Part shown: positions 23,077-35,700 of the stretch, one piece after another
How positions within the stretch are numbered: the stretch's first letter is position 1
How the letters are laid out: each line of letters begins with the position of its first letter
DNA from: Saccharum officinarum
Taxonomy: Eukaryota > Streptophyta > Magnoliopsida > Poales > Poaceae
Reading direction: 5' to 3'
Assembly (NCBI GenBank): GCA_020631735.1
Contig: CM036159.1
Location: 17,461,511-17,525,510 of the forward strand
DNA length: 64,000 nucleotides
Notes under the pieces: generated by a model
What the model was told of the DNA's origin: nothing
Database searches by the model: none
The model's input: only the letters and a program-made list of their open reading frames with translations
Translations under genes and position numbers: made by a program

Positions 23077-26000
23077 CAGCAGCCTCAAATGCAGATTTTA
23101 GGATATCAATAGCAACATTTGATAGTTTTTTCACCAGAAGTACCTACATCTGCAGAATTTTCCTTTACTATAGGTTGCTCATCAGAAGATTGCTTTGGCT
23201 CTTCAGTGCTTGGAGATGCACCTGAATCTTTGCCACCTGAATTCTGAGTATCTTTATTTACAACAACATTTGCATCTTCAGTTTTTGTTTCTTCACAGCT
23301 TCCTCTGTTTTCTCTGAGGCCTTCTCATCTGCAGTATCTCTTCCTTCCACTTTATCTTCAACTTCCATTTTCTCAGATGTTTCAGCAATGACTTTCTCAG
23401 TTGTGGCTTGCTCTGTACTTACTGGGATGTTTTTGATTAATATCTTCGCCATCATGGAAGCGGTCTTCAATTTGCATTTGAAGAAAGTGCAACATGCATT
23501 GGGCTTTTGTCTTAGTAGCAACATGTTCAGCAATCTCAGCCCATTTTCCACCAAAAATTTCCAAACCTTCTAAAAGAAGTAATGTCTCCTCATCAGTCCA
23601 ACTAGTACCACTAGCACCTGAAACTTCTGCAGAATCCATGAGGATGAAATCGGTTTTGGCCATGCCTGGATCGAACTTCCCTTCATTATAGCAATCACAA
23701 CACAGGTCAAAATCTGCCTGCGTAAATGAAAGAAAAAACAATATTACCAATCGATAGATTCAAAACACAACTCTTCCTGTTTCTTAAACAATGGCAGTAA
23801 CAAGAAAAAGTTGACATCACAAAGATGAGGTAAGCAGTACAGGCCACAGAGAAGTATTTCGGAAAGATAAAGTCACATCAAATTGATGTTTATAGATCTC
23901 GGAATTCATAAGATGGCAGGTTACTTGCACCCAAATTCCATACCCAATGATGTAATAGTTGTTCTTTATGCAGTATAGACTGTGCCCAGTCAATTTGGGA
24001 AAAGGAGGAGAAAACAACACTGAAAAAAATATATGTATACAAGAATTCAGTTTGCCTCCAAATTATACAGTGCGTATCTCCACAGACTGTAACCTGAACA
24101 CTTATACTAATCCAAAGTGCAGATATATAATGCTACAGTATACACAAGCCAATGAAACATACAAGAAAATTTCAGAAGGGACTACAGCACTGAATCAAAA
24201 AAAAAAATCCAAACCTGGGTCCGACAATGATAGCGCTTCCGCGAGCAATCAACTGAACAGGAGTTGCAGTGGTACTCAACAGAAGGCTCAGCTGCTGCAA
24301 CCACATCTTCAATGAGTACAGGTTCAGGAAACAAGCTAGGCAGAGGGGGCGGAGCTCCCGCATCTTCTTTCTTTGGTAAAGGCATCATATATGTTTGAAC
24401 TGATTCAAATTTAAACAGCTGCTCAATCAAAGAAGCTTTATCATCATTAGAATTGTCTTGGCTCTCCTCTGGCTTACTCTCCTCATGTCCAGCTGGTGGG
24501 AAAGGGTGGAAATTTATCAAGCCCCAGTGATCCAAGAATTCCAAGACTTCCTGCCGAGCATCGGTCTCCCCGATGGACAACTCAGCCAGATCTTTGGACT
24601 CCAGCTGCAATTGGGGATTGGCATGAAATTTCATCATGATCGAATTTCTAATCGCCAAATATACCTCAGGTGTCCGCTTCTCAGATTTTCCATTAAAAAA
24701 AGAAGGCAAGGTCTGCTTCTCAACCGGGTGGATTTCTTTCCATGAAAACCATCCTGTGGAAGAAAGGGTTATTATTTGTATTTTCATTCTGAGGCTCAGT
24801 TTACCTTAAGCAATGAGTAGAGAAGAGAAACAAGATTCATGACTAATACAGTTGAATGTGGGACCTTGAAAGTCAGCACGAATCACTGGAATGCTTTGTC
24901 TGCTGAGTTATTTGAATTCTTCAATTCTACCCCAAAAAAAGATCATAATATGCCTTGAGTAGACAATAACCACAAATTACAGACGAGATATTAAGCCTGA
25001 TATTAATCGTATAGAAAAGGTTGCTAATATGCCTTGAATAGTCAGAAGCTGTACACTAGAAGAAGTTAGGAGTTATACAGTGATTAACACATCGCAAAGC
25101 AGTTACTGGCCTACTGCAATCACACAACAGACAGGGAAATTACTATACTATCAGACTTACTATGGGTAGAGCATGGTACTGTCAGATTTACTGGCCCACT
25201 GATTTAACTGTTTTTTTAATCCCTAACCAGCCGTTTTATTGCTTCCATCAGACAATACATCAAAACGGCACATAGTAGATACTGGCAACAGAGCAGAACT
25301 TTGAATAATTTCTCAAAATCAAACAATTTGACACAAACAAAATGGCTGGAAGCTTGCATCAGCTATTGCAGTCCATGCCACAAACCTTGATTTTTTCCAA
25401 GTTAGCTATAAGTTAGATAAGTAACATGTATTCGTCTTTACTGAGTGATAGACTGAGCATACAGTAAAGCCATAGAGTGGACAACTGGACATAGATACAG
25501 GTGTTGTAGCTATTGAGCTTGGTTACATGCACGGTGAGAAAAATGCAACACATGGATCAATCCCCCTTGGTACAAGAAACCTCAAAAGCAAATTATTACG
25601 TTTAAATTAACAGCATGAAGCTACATAACAAATTAACAGTTAAAGTAGCTAGATACTTCAATTAACAGCATGTTATAAAATTCTAGGTTCAGACAGTAAA
25701 CTACTTAAATTAACAGCATGCCACTAAATAAAGCTATATACCAAAAACAGCAGTAATCAACACATCATGAAGCAACTATGCACACCAATTTAGGTGGTCT
25801 CCGATAACAACGTTAAAATTGCACAACAATAAGCTAAAAGGGGATGGTTCCCAGTGAACTAATCTACAGAACGCCTCTTCAGAACATCCCCAACTAGTCA
25901 CGAACATCTCCAATTCACAGCCCAACCGAGAGATCACAGCAGTCTTAGTGGCGCAAAGGACTCACCAGCAAAGGTAGGGACCACATGGACGCCGGAGCCA

Positions 26001-26380
26001 CGGGATCGGACGGCCTCAAACATCTCGTCCACCAGCGGCAGCTCCGGGGCCGGCGTCACCTCCGTCTCGGGCCGGATCGCATCCACCTCCGCCTTCCCGC
26101 CGCTCACCCCGTCCCCAGTTGCGGCCGCCGACGACGCTGGCCCCGACTCCGGCGGCGTGCCCGCGAGCTTGTGCGGCGACTGGCGCGCGGCGCGGGTGAG
26201 CGGCCCGCTGTGCAGAAGATGCGGCGGCACGTGGAAGGAAGCGTTCCGCTCCTTGGCCTGCCGCTTCGACGGCGTGAACGAGGACCCGGCCGACTTGCGC
26301 TTGCCGCCGCCGCCACGGCGGCGGGGGGCCTCGACTGCGGGTGCGTCACCATGCGCCGCCGAAGACGGCTTGGGCTCCAT
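23077..26380 (-). pseudogene. SWI3D: SWI3D 5' half, right copy, truncated at contig start
   Basis: Exons 26380-25966, 24753-24215 and 23717-23077. They cover the N-terminus, SWIRM, ZZ, SANT and part of the acidic linker. The gene stops because the contig starts at 23077 inside exon 3. Within the first ~400 bases of the contig, exon 3 carries indels not present in the left copy: an extra T in the T run near 23127, a missing G near 23302, and an extra T in the T run near 23430. These break the reading frame. Clustering at the contig end suggests poor consensus quality rather than real mutations. Exons 1 and 2 are open and match the left copy. Confidence 0.8.
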
Positions 26381-29300
26381 GCCGCGCCGGTGGCTTCGTT
26401 CCCCTTACTCCCGGCAAGACCAGCCAGGGAGGGGGGACTTGGGAGGGGAGCGCGCCGCGTCTGCCGACTGCCCCTAGCAGTGCTCTTCCTCTTCTTCTTC
26501 TCTCTTTGCTCTCCTACCTCTGCTGTTTGGTGTGAAGTTGCGGGGACGTGGCGTCGGGTACCCATAGCCGCTCGTATGTCTCACTGACTGGTAGGGTACC
26601 TGCTGCCGGCGGCTAACTTTTTTTCCAACCTCTGCCCGTCCGGCGTTTTGCTGCGCCTGATTGCTTGACAAGCATGACCCAGCCAGCAGGGAAATGACTG
26701 GCGGTTCTATCTTGAGTCTTATTTTAGTGGGTGTTTGGGTGACTAAAAATTTTGGATCTAGTTTAAAAAACGGATCTACAACTTTTTAAATTATAAGATT
26801 TATATAAAATAATATATACATATAATATGTATAGAGAGAAAGACGTGTATCATCTCATATAAACAAACGCATACATGCATACGCTACCGATGAACATCTT
26901 TGGAAACATTAAGTCATTAGACCTTAAAGTTTATAAAACCGCAACACATGCAAAAACGTATAGAAATACAAAAACCTTACTAGAATAGTTTATCAATAAT
27001 TTTTAAAACCTTTGTAAAAGTATGTAACATTCTATGTAACATATGAGATAAAAGACTCGTAGCATAATTCATGAGAGAAATTTTTATACTAAAAAGATAT
27101 TTACATTTATGAGTAGTTGACTTTTTAACTAAAATCATATTCCTACGAGATCTGCAACGATACCTATGAAGACACAGACCACGCCATCTTCAGCCGCACT
27201 GTGCCCAGGGCGTTCTAGATTATTGGCCACCAAATCAACTCCCCAAATCTAGCTCTCTTGGTGATAATTTTCGAACGACCAATATCCTACCAAACGTCTT
27301 CTCCACCTTGCTTCTCCTTTGTTGCTGGCAAATGTGAAAACACCGCAAGGGCGTCATCTTCCACGATGACACTCCCAGCATGCGTAGATTGGTGGGCATA
27401 TGCCATGCCGAGAGTCAGGGCTCGTGCTACCAACTCCCCACGGAAATTAGATGGATATCAAATAGTCAATGCTCATTGTTCAATATGTAATACCCCGTCT
27501 CTTTTGTAGTTTCTGTTAAAATGGTCACCTATGGGCGCATGTAACCTACCATTATCGATCCATCAACATCTGTGATAATGGAATTCGGGTGGGGATAGTT
27601 CATCCCCTGATGATCTCCTCTAAAAAAAGATTGGCATTCGTAGATACAATAGGAATCTTTTGGAAGTGTGAACAAACACGTGTCCAACAACAATGTATTT
27701 TATGCTGCATATGGTTATGATCTACTATGGAAATAGTTAGGAAGGGAACATTGAGATTGACGAGAATGCACTATATACCTTTGTTGTTATGAATGATTGT
27801 TAGAGTTGCAAAAGATAGAATGTATTTGGTGTGGAGAGAGTTCCTCTGCAACATTGTTGAGTGCAGTTAGGTCACACGTAGGCCTATTTGCAAATCAGGC
27901 TCATGTCAAATGACCTAAGTGAACTCTGCGGTACGACAAGTGAGTCTCATCCGTGTCTGGTCGCTAGAACAATTTACCATGTCTAAGGTTATACAAAGTT
28001 TGATCAACTTTTGCTATTGTTTGGTTACCACCGCAAAGCTTGACGATTCCCTTCGGTTACATTATTAGATCTGATCGTGACTCAAAAAAACTATGACCAG
28101 ATTCTCTTTGCCTTCGATGTGGCAAATATTTTGAGCACCAGGTTCATCTAGACCAAAAGAAATGTGTAAGAACCGAAACCTTAGTTTAGGGTTAGCATGA
28201 TTGGTGTTTAATTGATAACAGTATAACACATCCAATGGACTAACATTGTTTGCTAGTAATGTGTTAGTTAATGGATACAAGAGCGAGAGACCTAGATTAT
28301 GGATCACCTAAGGCCTAATTTGGAAGTGAGAGAGAGGCGAACCTAAGTGTGGAAAACCTCATACGAAGAACTAAGTGGCTAATTAAAACATCATGTCCAT
28401 AGATTGTCTGACCCAAGAAAAGTACCCGAAAGAGAAAAAGACACATGCACATGTTTTTTTTTCAAAAGATGCTTTGCACATGTTTTTTTTTTCAAAAGAC
28501 GATTTGCACATGTTCAGTGCCTTAAAAGCTATCACAGGTGATTCAACATATCGAATAGTCAAAGCCTAGACAAAAGATGTGAAAAAAAAAAGACAACCAT
28601 GTTGAGAAACAAAGAGCACTACATGTTTGTGTTAAGCACCAGACTTGACACTTGAGCGATCAAAACGGGGCTAAGGCTTGGTGAGTCGTTTAACATCACA
28701 AGATGAACCAGTATTAGCTTCAAAATAGGATCAATCGAGCAAATGTCCATGGGCATCAACCGTGCCACCACCCAGCAAATGCTTCATTATTGATGCATAT
28801 CAAAGTGTCGCTACGTACACGCTTCACCGGGTGAACCTTCTGCACAGTGACGGATCCAACTTGTGAATCGAGCTTGGGCAGATCACATGAGAGTGTGTCT
28901 TGAAGCTTGCCGCAGAGGGTGCTATAAGAATAGCTCCAGCATGCGTCGGCGCCGGAGCCTAAGCAGGTGCCTAGGCTGAAAAGATATAGAAAACACTTTC
29001 TATTTAAATGACTCTCCACATAACTTTTGGATATGTTCTTAATATTTTGTAACCCCAGGAACATATTTGTTGCTGTGATTGGTTCAGCAACGGAGGCGAC
29101 GACAGTTCTTGTTGGTAGGATATTTTTTTAAAAAATATTCCTTCAAAAAATGATTTGAACGGTCTGGTGAAAACCGGAAAAGATGGGCTTGGACAAACCT
29201 CTAGGCTAACCCGAGAGCAACTGATTGGATCTGTTAAGAACGTTGGCCTTCTCAAAAAAAAAAGAACGTTGGCCCATCTGGTACAGATTTTGATCAAATT

Positions 29301-29628
29301 TAACCAATCCGAAGATGCTCCAAACTGAATTTGCATTGCAGTGATGCAGTCCTTTTCCTTCGCAAGTCTCAACGCTTGCATGCAGCCATATGCACACCGT
29401 CGCCAGACGCCCTCCTTAATTCGTTCTCGACCTCTTGTCTCGTGACGAGCATGGCGGGTCAAAAGCTGAAACGTAGCGCACCCGCTCCATTCTCTGAATC
29501 CCTGACCCAGTGATCCTCTCCGATCTCTCCGCCTTCCCTTCCCGTACGTCGTCGAGGCCACGCCACACGCGATCGCGCTAGCCTCCTCACCCTCGGGCCA
29601 GCTCCTCTCTGCGCCGTTGACTGCCACG
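26381..29628. other. Right copy of the SWI3D-hyccin spacer
   Basis: Duplicate of 14383-17620 with a few substitutions and indels. Same content: SWI3D promoter region, the decayed LINE-like fragment at about 27142-27482, AT-rich sequence, and the C-rich hyccin 5' region. Confidence 0.55.
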
Positions 29629-30636
29629 ATGCCGAACGACGCGCCGCCGCCCATCCACAGCGCGAAGGACGCCTTGGACGCCCTCGCGGGCATCCTCGGG
29701 GGCGCGCTCCCGAGCTCCGTCGCCGCGGCCGACGACCCCGCGGCCGCGCTCCTCAGCGACCCCGACGTGGCCAGCGCCGTGACGGGACGCCTCCGCGGAT
29801 CCGGGTCGGGCGCCGGGAACGACACCCTCTGCCGCTGGCTCTACGACGCGTTCCGGTCCAGCGTCCCCGAGCTCCAGCTCGCGGTGCTGCGGTTCGTGCC
29901 GACGCTGGCCGGGGTGTACCTGTGCCGCGCCGTGTCCCGGAAGCCGCTGGCCGGGTTCGAGGCCGTGCTCCTCGCCCTGTACGCGCACGCCGCGGCGCAG
30001 CGTGGCGCCGGGGAGGCCGAGACCGTGTCGCTCCCGAACCTGGCGAACCCGAGCCCGTACCACGACGCCAAGGTGCCGCCCAAGGCCAAGCCCGTCGACC
30101 TCGACGTCGCCGTGCTCTCCCCGCCGCTGGAGCCGCACGGCACCGTGCGCGCCACCCGACGCGCCCGCATCGTCGGCGCGGTCCTGCAGCTCTACCACGG
30201 GAAGCTCGCGCACATGCCGTTGTCGTCCAAGATGGACTTCTGCGAGTTCTGCGTCGCCTGGGCGGGGACGCACAGCAAGCTGGACGGCGCCGACAAGCAG
30301 CGCCTCCCGCCCGCCCTCGACGGCGGCGCGGAGAAATGGCGGCGGGTGCCGCTGCCGTGGGAGCTCTTCCAGCCGGCGCTGCAGATCGTGGCGCACTGCC
30401 TGCTGGGCCCCACAGGGTCGGACGAGCTGAAGGCGCAGGCCGCCCGCGCCGCGGAGTGCCTGTATTGGAGGGCCACCGAGACGGTGGACGCGCGCGCGGT
30501 GCTGGCCACCAGGAGCCTCGTGAGGCTGTCGCAGATGGTGGAGGAGCCGATCCCGGAGCCGTCTTTCTCTGGCGCCATCGAGAATATGGCGGAGCTGGAG
30601 GCTATGAGGGCCAACATTCTCAACTCGAAGAAATGA
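29629..30636 (+). CDS. Hyccin-family protein (PI4-kinase complex subunit)
   Basis: Intronless gene of 335 residues starting at the ATG at 29629 (MPNDAPPPIHSAKDALDAL); the upstream in-frame TTG is not a likely start. Hyccin/FAM126 proteins are partners of the PI4-kinase alpha complex that makes PI4P at the plasma membrane. Plants have HYC1/HYC2. Visible family features: an N-terminal helix region around DALDALAGIL, the DTLCRWLYDAFRSSVPELQ block at about 68-86, the RFVPTLAGVYL block at about 91-101, GFEAVLLALYAH at about 113-124, the LYHGKLAHMPLSSK region near 190-203, and a C-terminal segment with ESP/EP-rich and helical parts. Very GC-rich, as is common for grass single-exon genes. It is divergent from SWI3D. 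Family identification is by recognition of these blocks. Confidence 0.82.
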   Translation: MPNDAPPPIHSAKDALDALAGILGGALPSSVAAADDPAAALLSDPDVASAVTGRLRGSGSGAGNDTLCRWLYDAFRSSVPELQLAVLRFVPTLAGVYLCRAVSRKPLAGFEAVLLALYAHAAAQRGAGEAETVSLPNLANPSPYHDAKVPPKAKPVDLDVAVLSPPLEPHGTVRATRRARIVGAVLQLYHGKLAHMPLSSKMDFCEFCVAWAGTHSKLDGADKQRLPPALDGGAEKWRRVPLPWELFQPALQIVAHCLLGPTGSDELKAQAARAAECLYWRATETVDARAVLATRSLVRLSQMVEEPIPEPSFSGAIENMAELEAMRANILNSKK

Positions 30637-30850
30637 TGATACCACCACGCGCACAGTAAGCTGGACTAGGGATAACGGAATCTGCTAATGCAACGATTTT
30701 TTGCTTGTGAAATTTTATTTATTTTTTTACGGGGGTAGCATTACATCTTGCAATCGGATAGAAGTACTCCAATCTCTTTTATTGTCCAGCAGAGAGAGTG
30801 GTGTAATCATTTGAAGCAGACAATCAGGATTGATGAGTTTCGAGATTAAT

Positions 30851-31092
30851 GCCGCGTTCACTTGCCATGCATACCCAAAATATTTCCTTTTCCACCCATC
30901 ACATCGAATCTTTAGACACATGCATGAAGCATTAAATGTAGGTAAAAAAATAACTAATTGCATAGTTTGTCTGTAAAGTTCGAAACGAATCTTTTGAGTC
31001 TAATTAATCCATGGTTGGACAAATTTTACCAAATAACAACGAAATGTGCTACAGTAACTTTTTCACCCAAATTTTCTCAACTAAACACAGCC
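30851..31092. repeat. MITE member 1, right copy
   Basis: Duplicate of 18841-19081, with one A run lengthened. Confidence 0.45.
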
Positions 31093-31094
31093 TA

Positions 31095-31438
31095 AGGGGG
31101 TGTTTAGTTTCAACCCAAAAAATTTTCATCCCATCACATCAAATGTTTGACATATGCATGGAGTATTAAATGTAGACGAAAAAAAACTAATTGCACAGTT
31201 TCGTTGGAAATCACGAGACAAATTTTTTAAGTCTAATTACTCCATGATTAGCCTTAAGTGCTACAATAACACACATGTGCTAATGACGACTTAATTAGGC
31301 TTAATAAATTCATCTCGCGGTTTCCAGGCGAGTTATGTAATTAGTTTTTTTAATTAGTATCCGAAAACCCCTTCCAACATCCCATGAAACATTCGATGTG
31401 ACACCAAAAACTTTTCACCTCCCAATTAAACACCCCCT
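31095..31438. repeat. MITE with AGGGGGTGTTTA ends, right copy
   Basis: Duplicate of 19084-19427, 344 bp. Confidence 0.65.
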
Positions 31439-31499
31439 ATAAAGAACTATACCAAACTCACCGACGTCACGTCGGCGGTAAGATTTAGGGCTTTTGGCC

Positions 31500-32300
31500 T
31501 TTTCGAATGTCCAATCAGATAGATCCATCGGATGACGAGGTCGATTCTACTCCATGCCCCCGCCATGGGCACCGCTGGTGCCCTCTTCCGCTTCCCACGC
31601 GTATCCCACGTGCAACACTCGATCTACTTTTAAAACATCCAGAAGCAATATTTGTAACATACGTTAGATAGAACACTTGAAAACATGCGTATCAAACACA
31701 TGTAAAAACATTTGAAAACCATTGCAGACATATACAAAACTAAATAAAACACTTACAACATATGTGTGAAACATATGCAACATCTAGATAAACACACTTG
31801 CAACATACGTTGAAAAACAGATGAAACACTAGGGACAGACGCTTGCAACATATATGCAACATCCCGATCTAATTTTGCAACATCCTGATGTACTTTTGTA
31901 ACATCCGTATGAAACACTTGCAACATACATCTAAAATATATGAAACATTTAAATTATACACTTGCAACATGCTTCATATCCCGGTGCGGCCTCCTCCGCC
32001 GTCTGCATCAGGGCGTCGGCGCTCCACAGTCGTAGCAGGAGGCGAGACCCGAGGGCTTTCGCGCCAGGGCCCGACGCTTCTCCTTGCACTGGTGGCGCTT
32101 GTTGGCATTATCGGGCGGGGCAGGCAGCGGAGCGGGAGCAGTGAGGAGGACACGCGGAAGAGGAGCAGGAGTAGCGCCAGGAGCGGCGGAGCATGAGCAG
32201 CGGCGGAGCAGGGCGGGCGGCAGGAGAACAAAAGTGACGAACGCAGGATGTCTATTGCACCCGTATGCAAGCCCATAAAGGGGCATGACATGCACACAAC
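31500..32300 (-). repeat. Class II-like TGCAACAT repeat, right copy
   Basis: Duplicate of 19500-20290, the same array and GC-rich block. Confidence 0.45.
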
Positions 32301-32390
32301 ATTTCCGATCTTCGATGGTGGGGCTCCTGGTTTTTACACCGGCATGAGGCTATCATTGTATTATGTATAGCAGTTTTTTAGCAAAGTGTC

Positions 32391-32733
32391 ACCCTTTTTT
32401 ATTTATCAGGATTACTGGTACAAACTCCATCAGGAGAAGCAACAAATCAAACATATCTTCCTACTGAAAAGTTTACAGAGCTCCTTTCTAGACAATGAGC
32501 ATCAACATTGGATCGTCTGCCTTCATGAACAAACTCCACCTCTGTGAAGCTTCCCGTCCAGGACTTGACTTCCAAGAAGATTGGCCCGTACCTCCCAAAA
32601 CCCTCACCATGGATGTTTCTTAGTGCATTGACACAATCACTTGCCACCCGGAGCATTTAGAGGTCAAGGTCACTAGCCAAAGCCAGGCCCTCGCAGCACG
32701 CCACCACCTCGGTTGTTTCCAGGTCAGCGCATC
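32391..32733 (-). mobile_element. LINE 3' end with C-terminal RNase H half, right copy
   Basis: Duplicate of 20380-20722. It is followed at 32734 by the Gypsy LTR. GCATC at 32729-32733 is the left target duplication, matched by GCATC at 38965-38969 on the other side of the LTR, where the LINE resumes. Confidence 0.82.
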
Positions 32734-35700
32734 TGTAACAGATTGATCAATTATACGAAATTAAGTAAGAAAATCACCGGCCAGAGCAGACGATTTAGCA
32801 AACTTAAGCCCGTATAACCCGGTAGTCCATGAAATCACGAAGAATTTTAAACCAACTCACATACCAGCCAAGATCGTAATAGGTTTAGTGGTCACCATCA
32901 CATATTACATAAAAGTTTGCATCACAAATATATCAGAGTTTAAACATAGTTATTACAAACCGAGTTCAAATAGAAAGTAGCGGAAGCAAGTTGTTCAAAT
33001 CCACACACACTCACACAGAGTTCAAGTACAGTGCCAGCTGATGATCATCTCCAACAAAAGCATTAAATGAGACGTAAGGAATGACCATTGCCCATGGTCC
33101 TAAGCATCACCTATCGCAGGATAAATGCAGTTGATACAGTAGCCGTAATACGTCTGCCCATCTACAACAAGTGGGAACAAACCTTGAGTACGAGAAGGTA
33201 CTCAGCTACACTTACCCGACATAACCGAAAATAAAGTGACACCAAGGATAATGAAGGGCTTTATAGTGGTGTAGCTGACTCATTTGCAAAAAGGCATTTT
33301 TAACATTTCAAGAACCTTTTTCCAAAAGCATTATGTCAAGTTAATTATTATTAACCTGTCGACTACATTTGTACCTATACTAGAGCAAGCATGTGATTAA
33401 GCAAATAATGATAACCAATGATCATTAACAACTTACATAATGTCATATCCATTATAATTGTCCAAGTGTTCCATCAACATTACTACGATAAAGTAACTCA
33501 AGTCAAGTGTTCACTATCCAGTGAACGATGGCGATTCGAATCGATTATTAACCAGCTGGTAATTTATTCCTTACATAAACCTTACTCACCCGCTAAAGTG
33601 AGGTATTGGTCACCGAGTCAACTATCCAGGAAAATCTCGAGTTCGCCAGGAACCACATGTACCCGGGGGCCGACCGATTGCCTTTCGATCTTATCATCGT
33701 GCCCTCGTGTCCTACCACACCTGCTCCGGTACAGTGCGCTGCGGGCAATCCACTCGGCCCGAATAATCTCCCAGCTTCGCGGTTGAAAGGTACGTTATTC
33801 GGCCAGCTAAATGTAAGACATGCGTTCAACATGACCCGAGGCCCAACAACGGTCGGTCCTTAATCGACACAGACGAAAAGCACTACAGTCCGAAACCCTG
33901 TAAGTCTCCGTCTGGTCTCAACTTCAAATTAACACTTAGTTATACCATGACGACATAGTTATCCAAGCAGATCCAGGTAACCACCTATAGCTCGCAGGTG
34001 ACAGGAAATCACCTAACTTCTACCGGTCTAAGCCAGCTAAGTATTGACTTGACTACGGATATCAGGGTAACAAGGATATAGTATAACAAAGGTAAACAAG
34101 GTATAATGCAGCAATGGTTGCAGACAACTACTGGACATAATGCATCAATTAAAGTAAAACATTAATTAATAATTACAAACCGAGGGAGAAAATGCTCCGG
34201 GGCTTGCCTCTCTCGAAGGAGATCGGGCGATGATCGGGGCACTCTGGAAGTTCCTCAACGTCCTCCTCGTCGGCTTCGGGCACCTCCTAAGGCTACACCT
34301 CGAGTTGCTCCTCGGGCTCCTCGGGTACGATGACTGGATTCTCGGTTTGCGATCCTGTACGATGCAGATGCATAAGTGTCTATGCAAAAGGTGCTTTAGA
34401 TGAAATGCATACAATGAATATGCTTGCATGTAAGGTAAATGAGCATGATTTGCTTTAATGGGTAGAGTATAGTATAATTCTCATACAAGGTAGTCAACAT
34501 CATCTAAGAATATGTACTACAAGTACATGTCATCTATTGCATTCTCTTCTACTACTAACATGCTAAGTCAACACGTCTCATTGAAATGATTCAAATATAC
34601 ACCAAAGCTTCACTAATTTCTTAATCATGCATAAAACAAGATTTAATTAAACCCTAATTAATACTAGGTTTGAATAGCAACATCTATTTTGTTATTATAG
34701 AAAAATCTTAGAAAATTACCATAACACAATACTACTCTAAGTAGACTACCATTAAATTTTTATGGCATTTGGACAAGTGGAATAACCTACACAAAAATGA
34801 CAAGCTAGGGTCTAAATATGAGCATGAAAATACTTTGTATTATGAAAAGTATCAAACAATAGATTTAGTATTTTTCCTAGATTCTACAGAGTAAATAATC
34901 AGTGTACAAAAAATATCACATGCATGTTTTATACAAATTTTGCTCTCTAGCAAAAATAACAAAAATCAGCCATTAAAGACACTTGAACTACACATCAAAA
35001 TTTTTCTGCAGAACATGCATGACATATATTTTTTCTAGAAAGTACATTACACAAGAAGAATAACAAACTTGAAATCACATTTTTCTGAGCTTTCTATGAT
35101 TTATTATGCATTTCTCAAAAAACAGCAATTTCAATGACTAAATAAAACTCCACAGAAAAGTGTCACAAATTCAACATGCAATATTTTTAAACCATATATC
35201 TACTCCTAAGAAGTCTACCAAAATTTGTTTTATAATTTTTGGAGCCAAAATGAGCAAGTTATGATTTTTCAAAGCAATTACATAAATTCTGAAAATAATT
35301 TTCAATTCCTTTTTAAAAATCAGCCGCAAAAAATGCTAAGTGCACCCGGCGCAGTGCACCCGCTGGCACTGGCAGCTGGGGGCCACGGGTCAACCGGACC
35401 CACCCGACAATCGCACACCCCGGGGGGTTGACTGGCCGAGATCTCGCCGTCGGCGAGGTCACTGGCGGTGAGGTCTTCACCTTAGCACTCTACTCCGCGA
35501 GGCAGACCTAGCAGACACCTTACATCGGTCAAGGAGGCAAGGGAGCGAGCTCGCCGTCACTAATGGCGGAACGACGGCGTGGCTCAACGGTGGCCGAGCA
35601 CCTTTGGCCAAGAGACGGCACAATGAGAGGCGCACGAGCACCGGGGAAGCAAGGTGAACGAAATGCGCGCACGAAGGAAGGAAAAGGGGAGCGGAAGGTC

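Larger units (their letters stand above)
23077..34984. repeat. Right copy of the ~11.9-kb near-identical duplication
   Basis: The second occurrence of 11079-22976, beginning at the first base after the gap. After 34984 it continues into new sequence (the rest of the Gypsy LTR), as expected for the overlapping start of the right contig. Confidence 0.92.

Noticed and set aside
22913..23101. ORF running through the N gap
   Set aside because: It is an artefact of translating Ns as X.
29617..29628. Upstream TTG start for hyccin
   Set aside because: Plant nuclear genes initiate at ATG; the ATG at 29629 is in good position and agrees with the family N-terminus.
11079..34984. Two functional tandem paralogues of SWI3D and hyccin
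   Set aside because: The right SWI3D lacks everything after exon 3 because the contig starts there, and the duplication edges coincide with contig ends, so paralogy is not supported.
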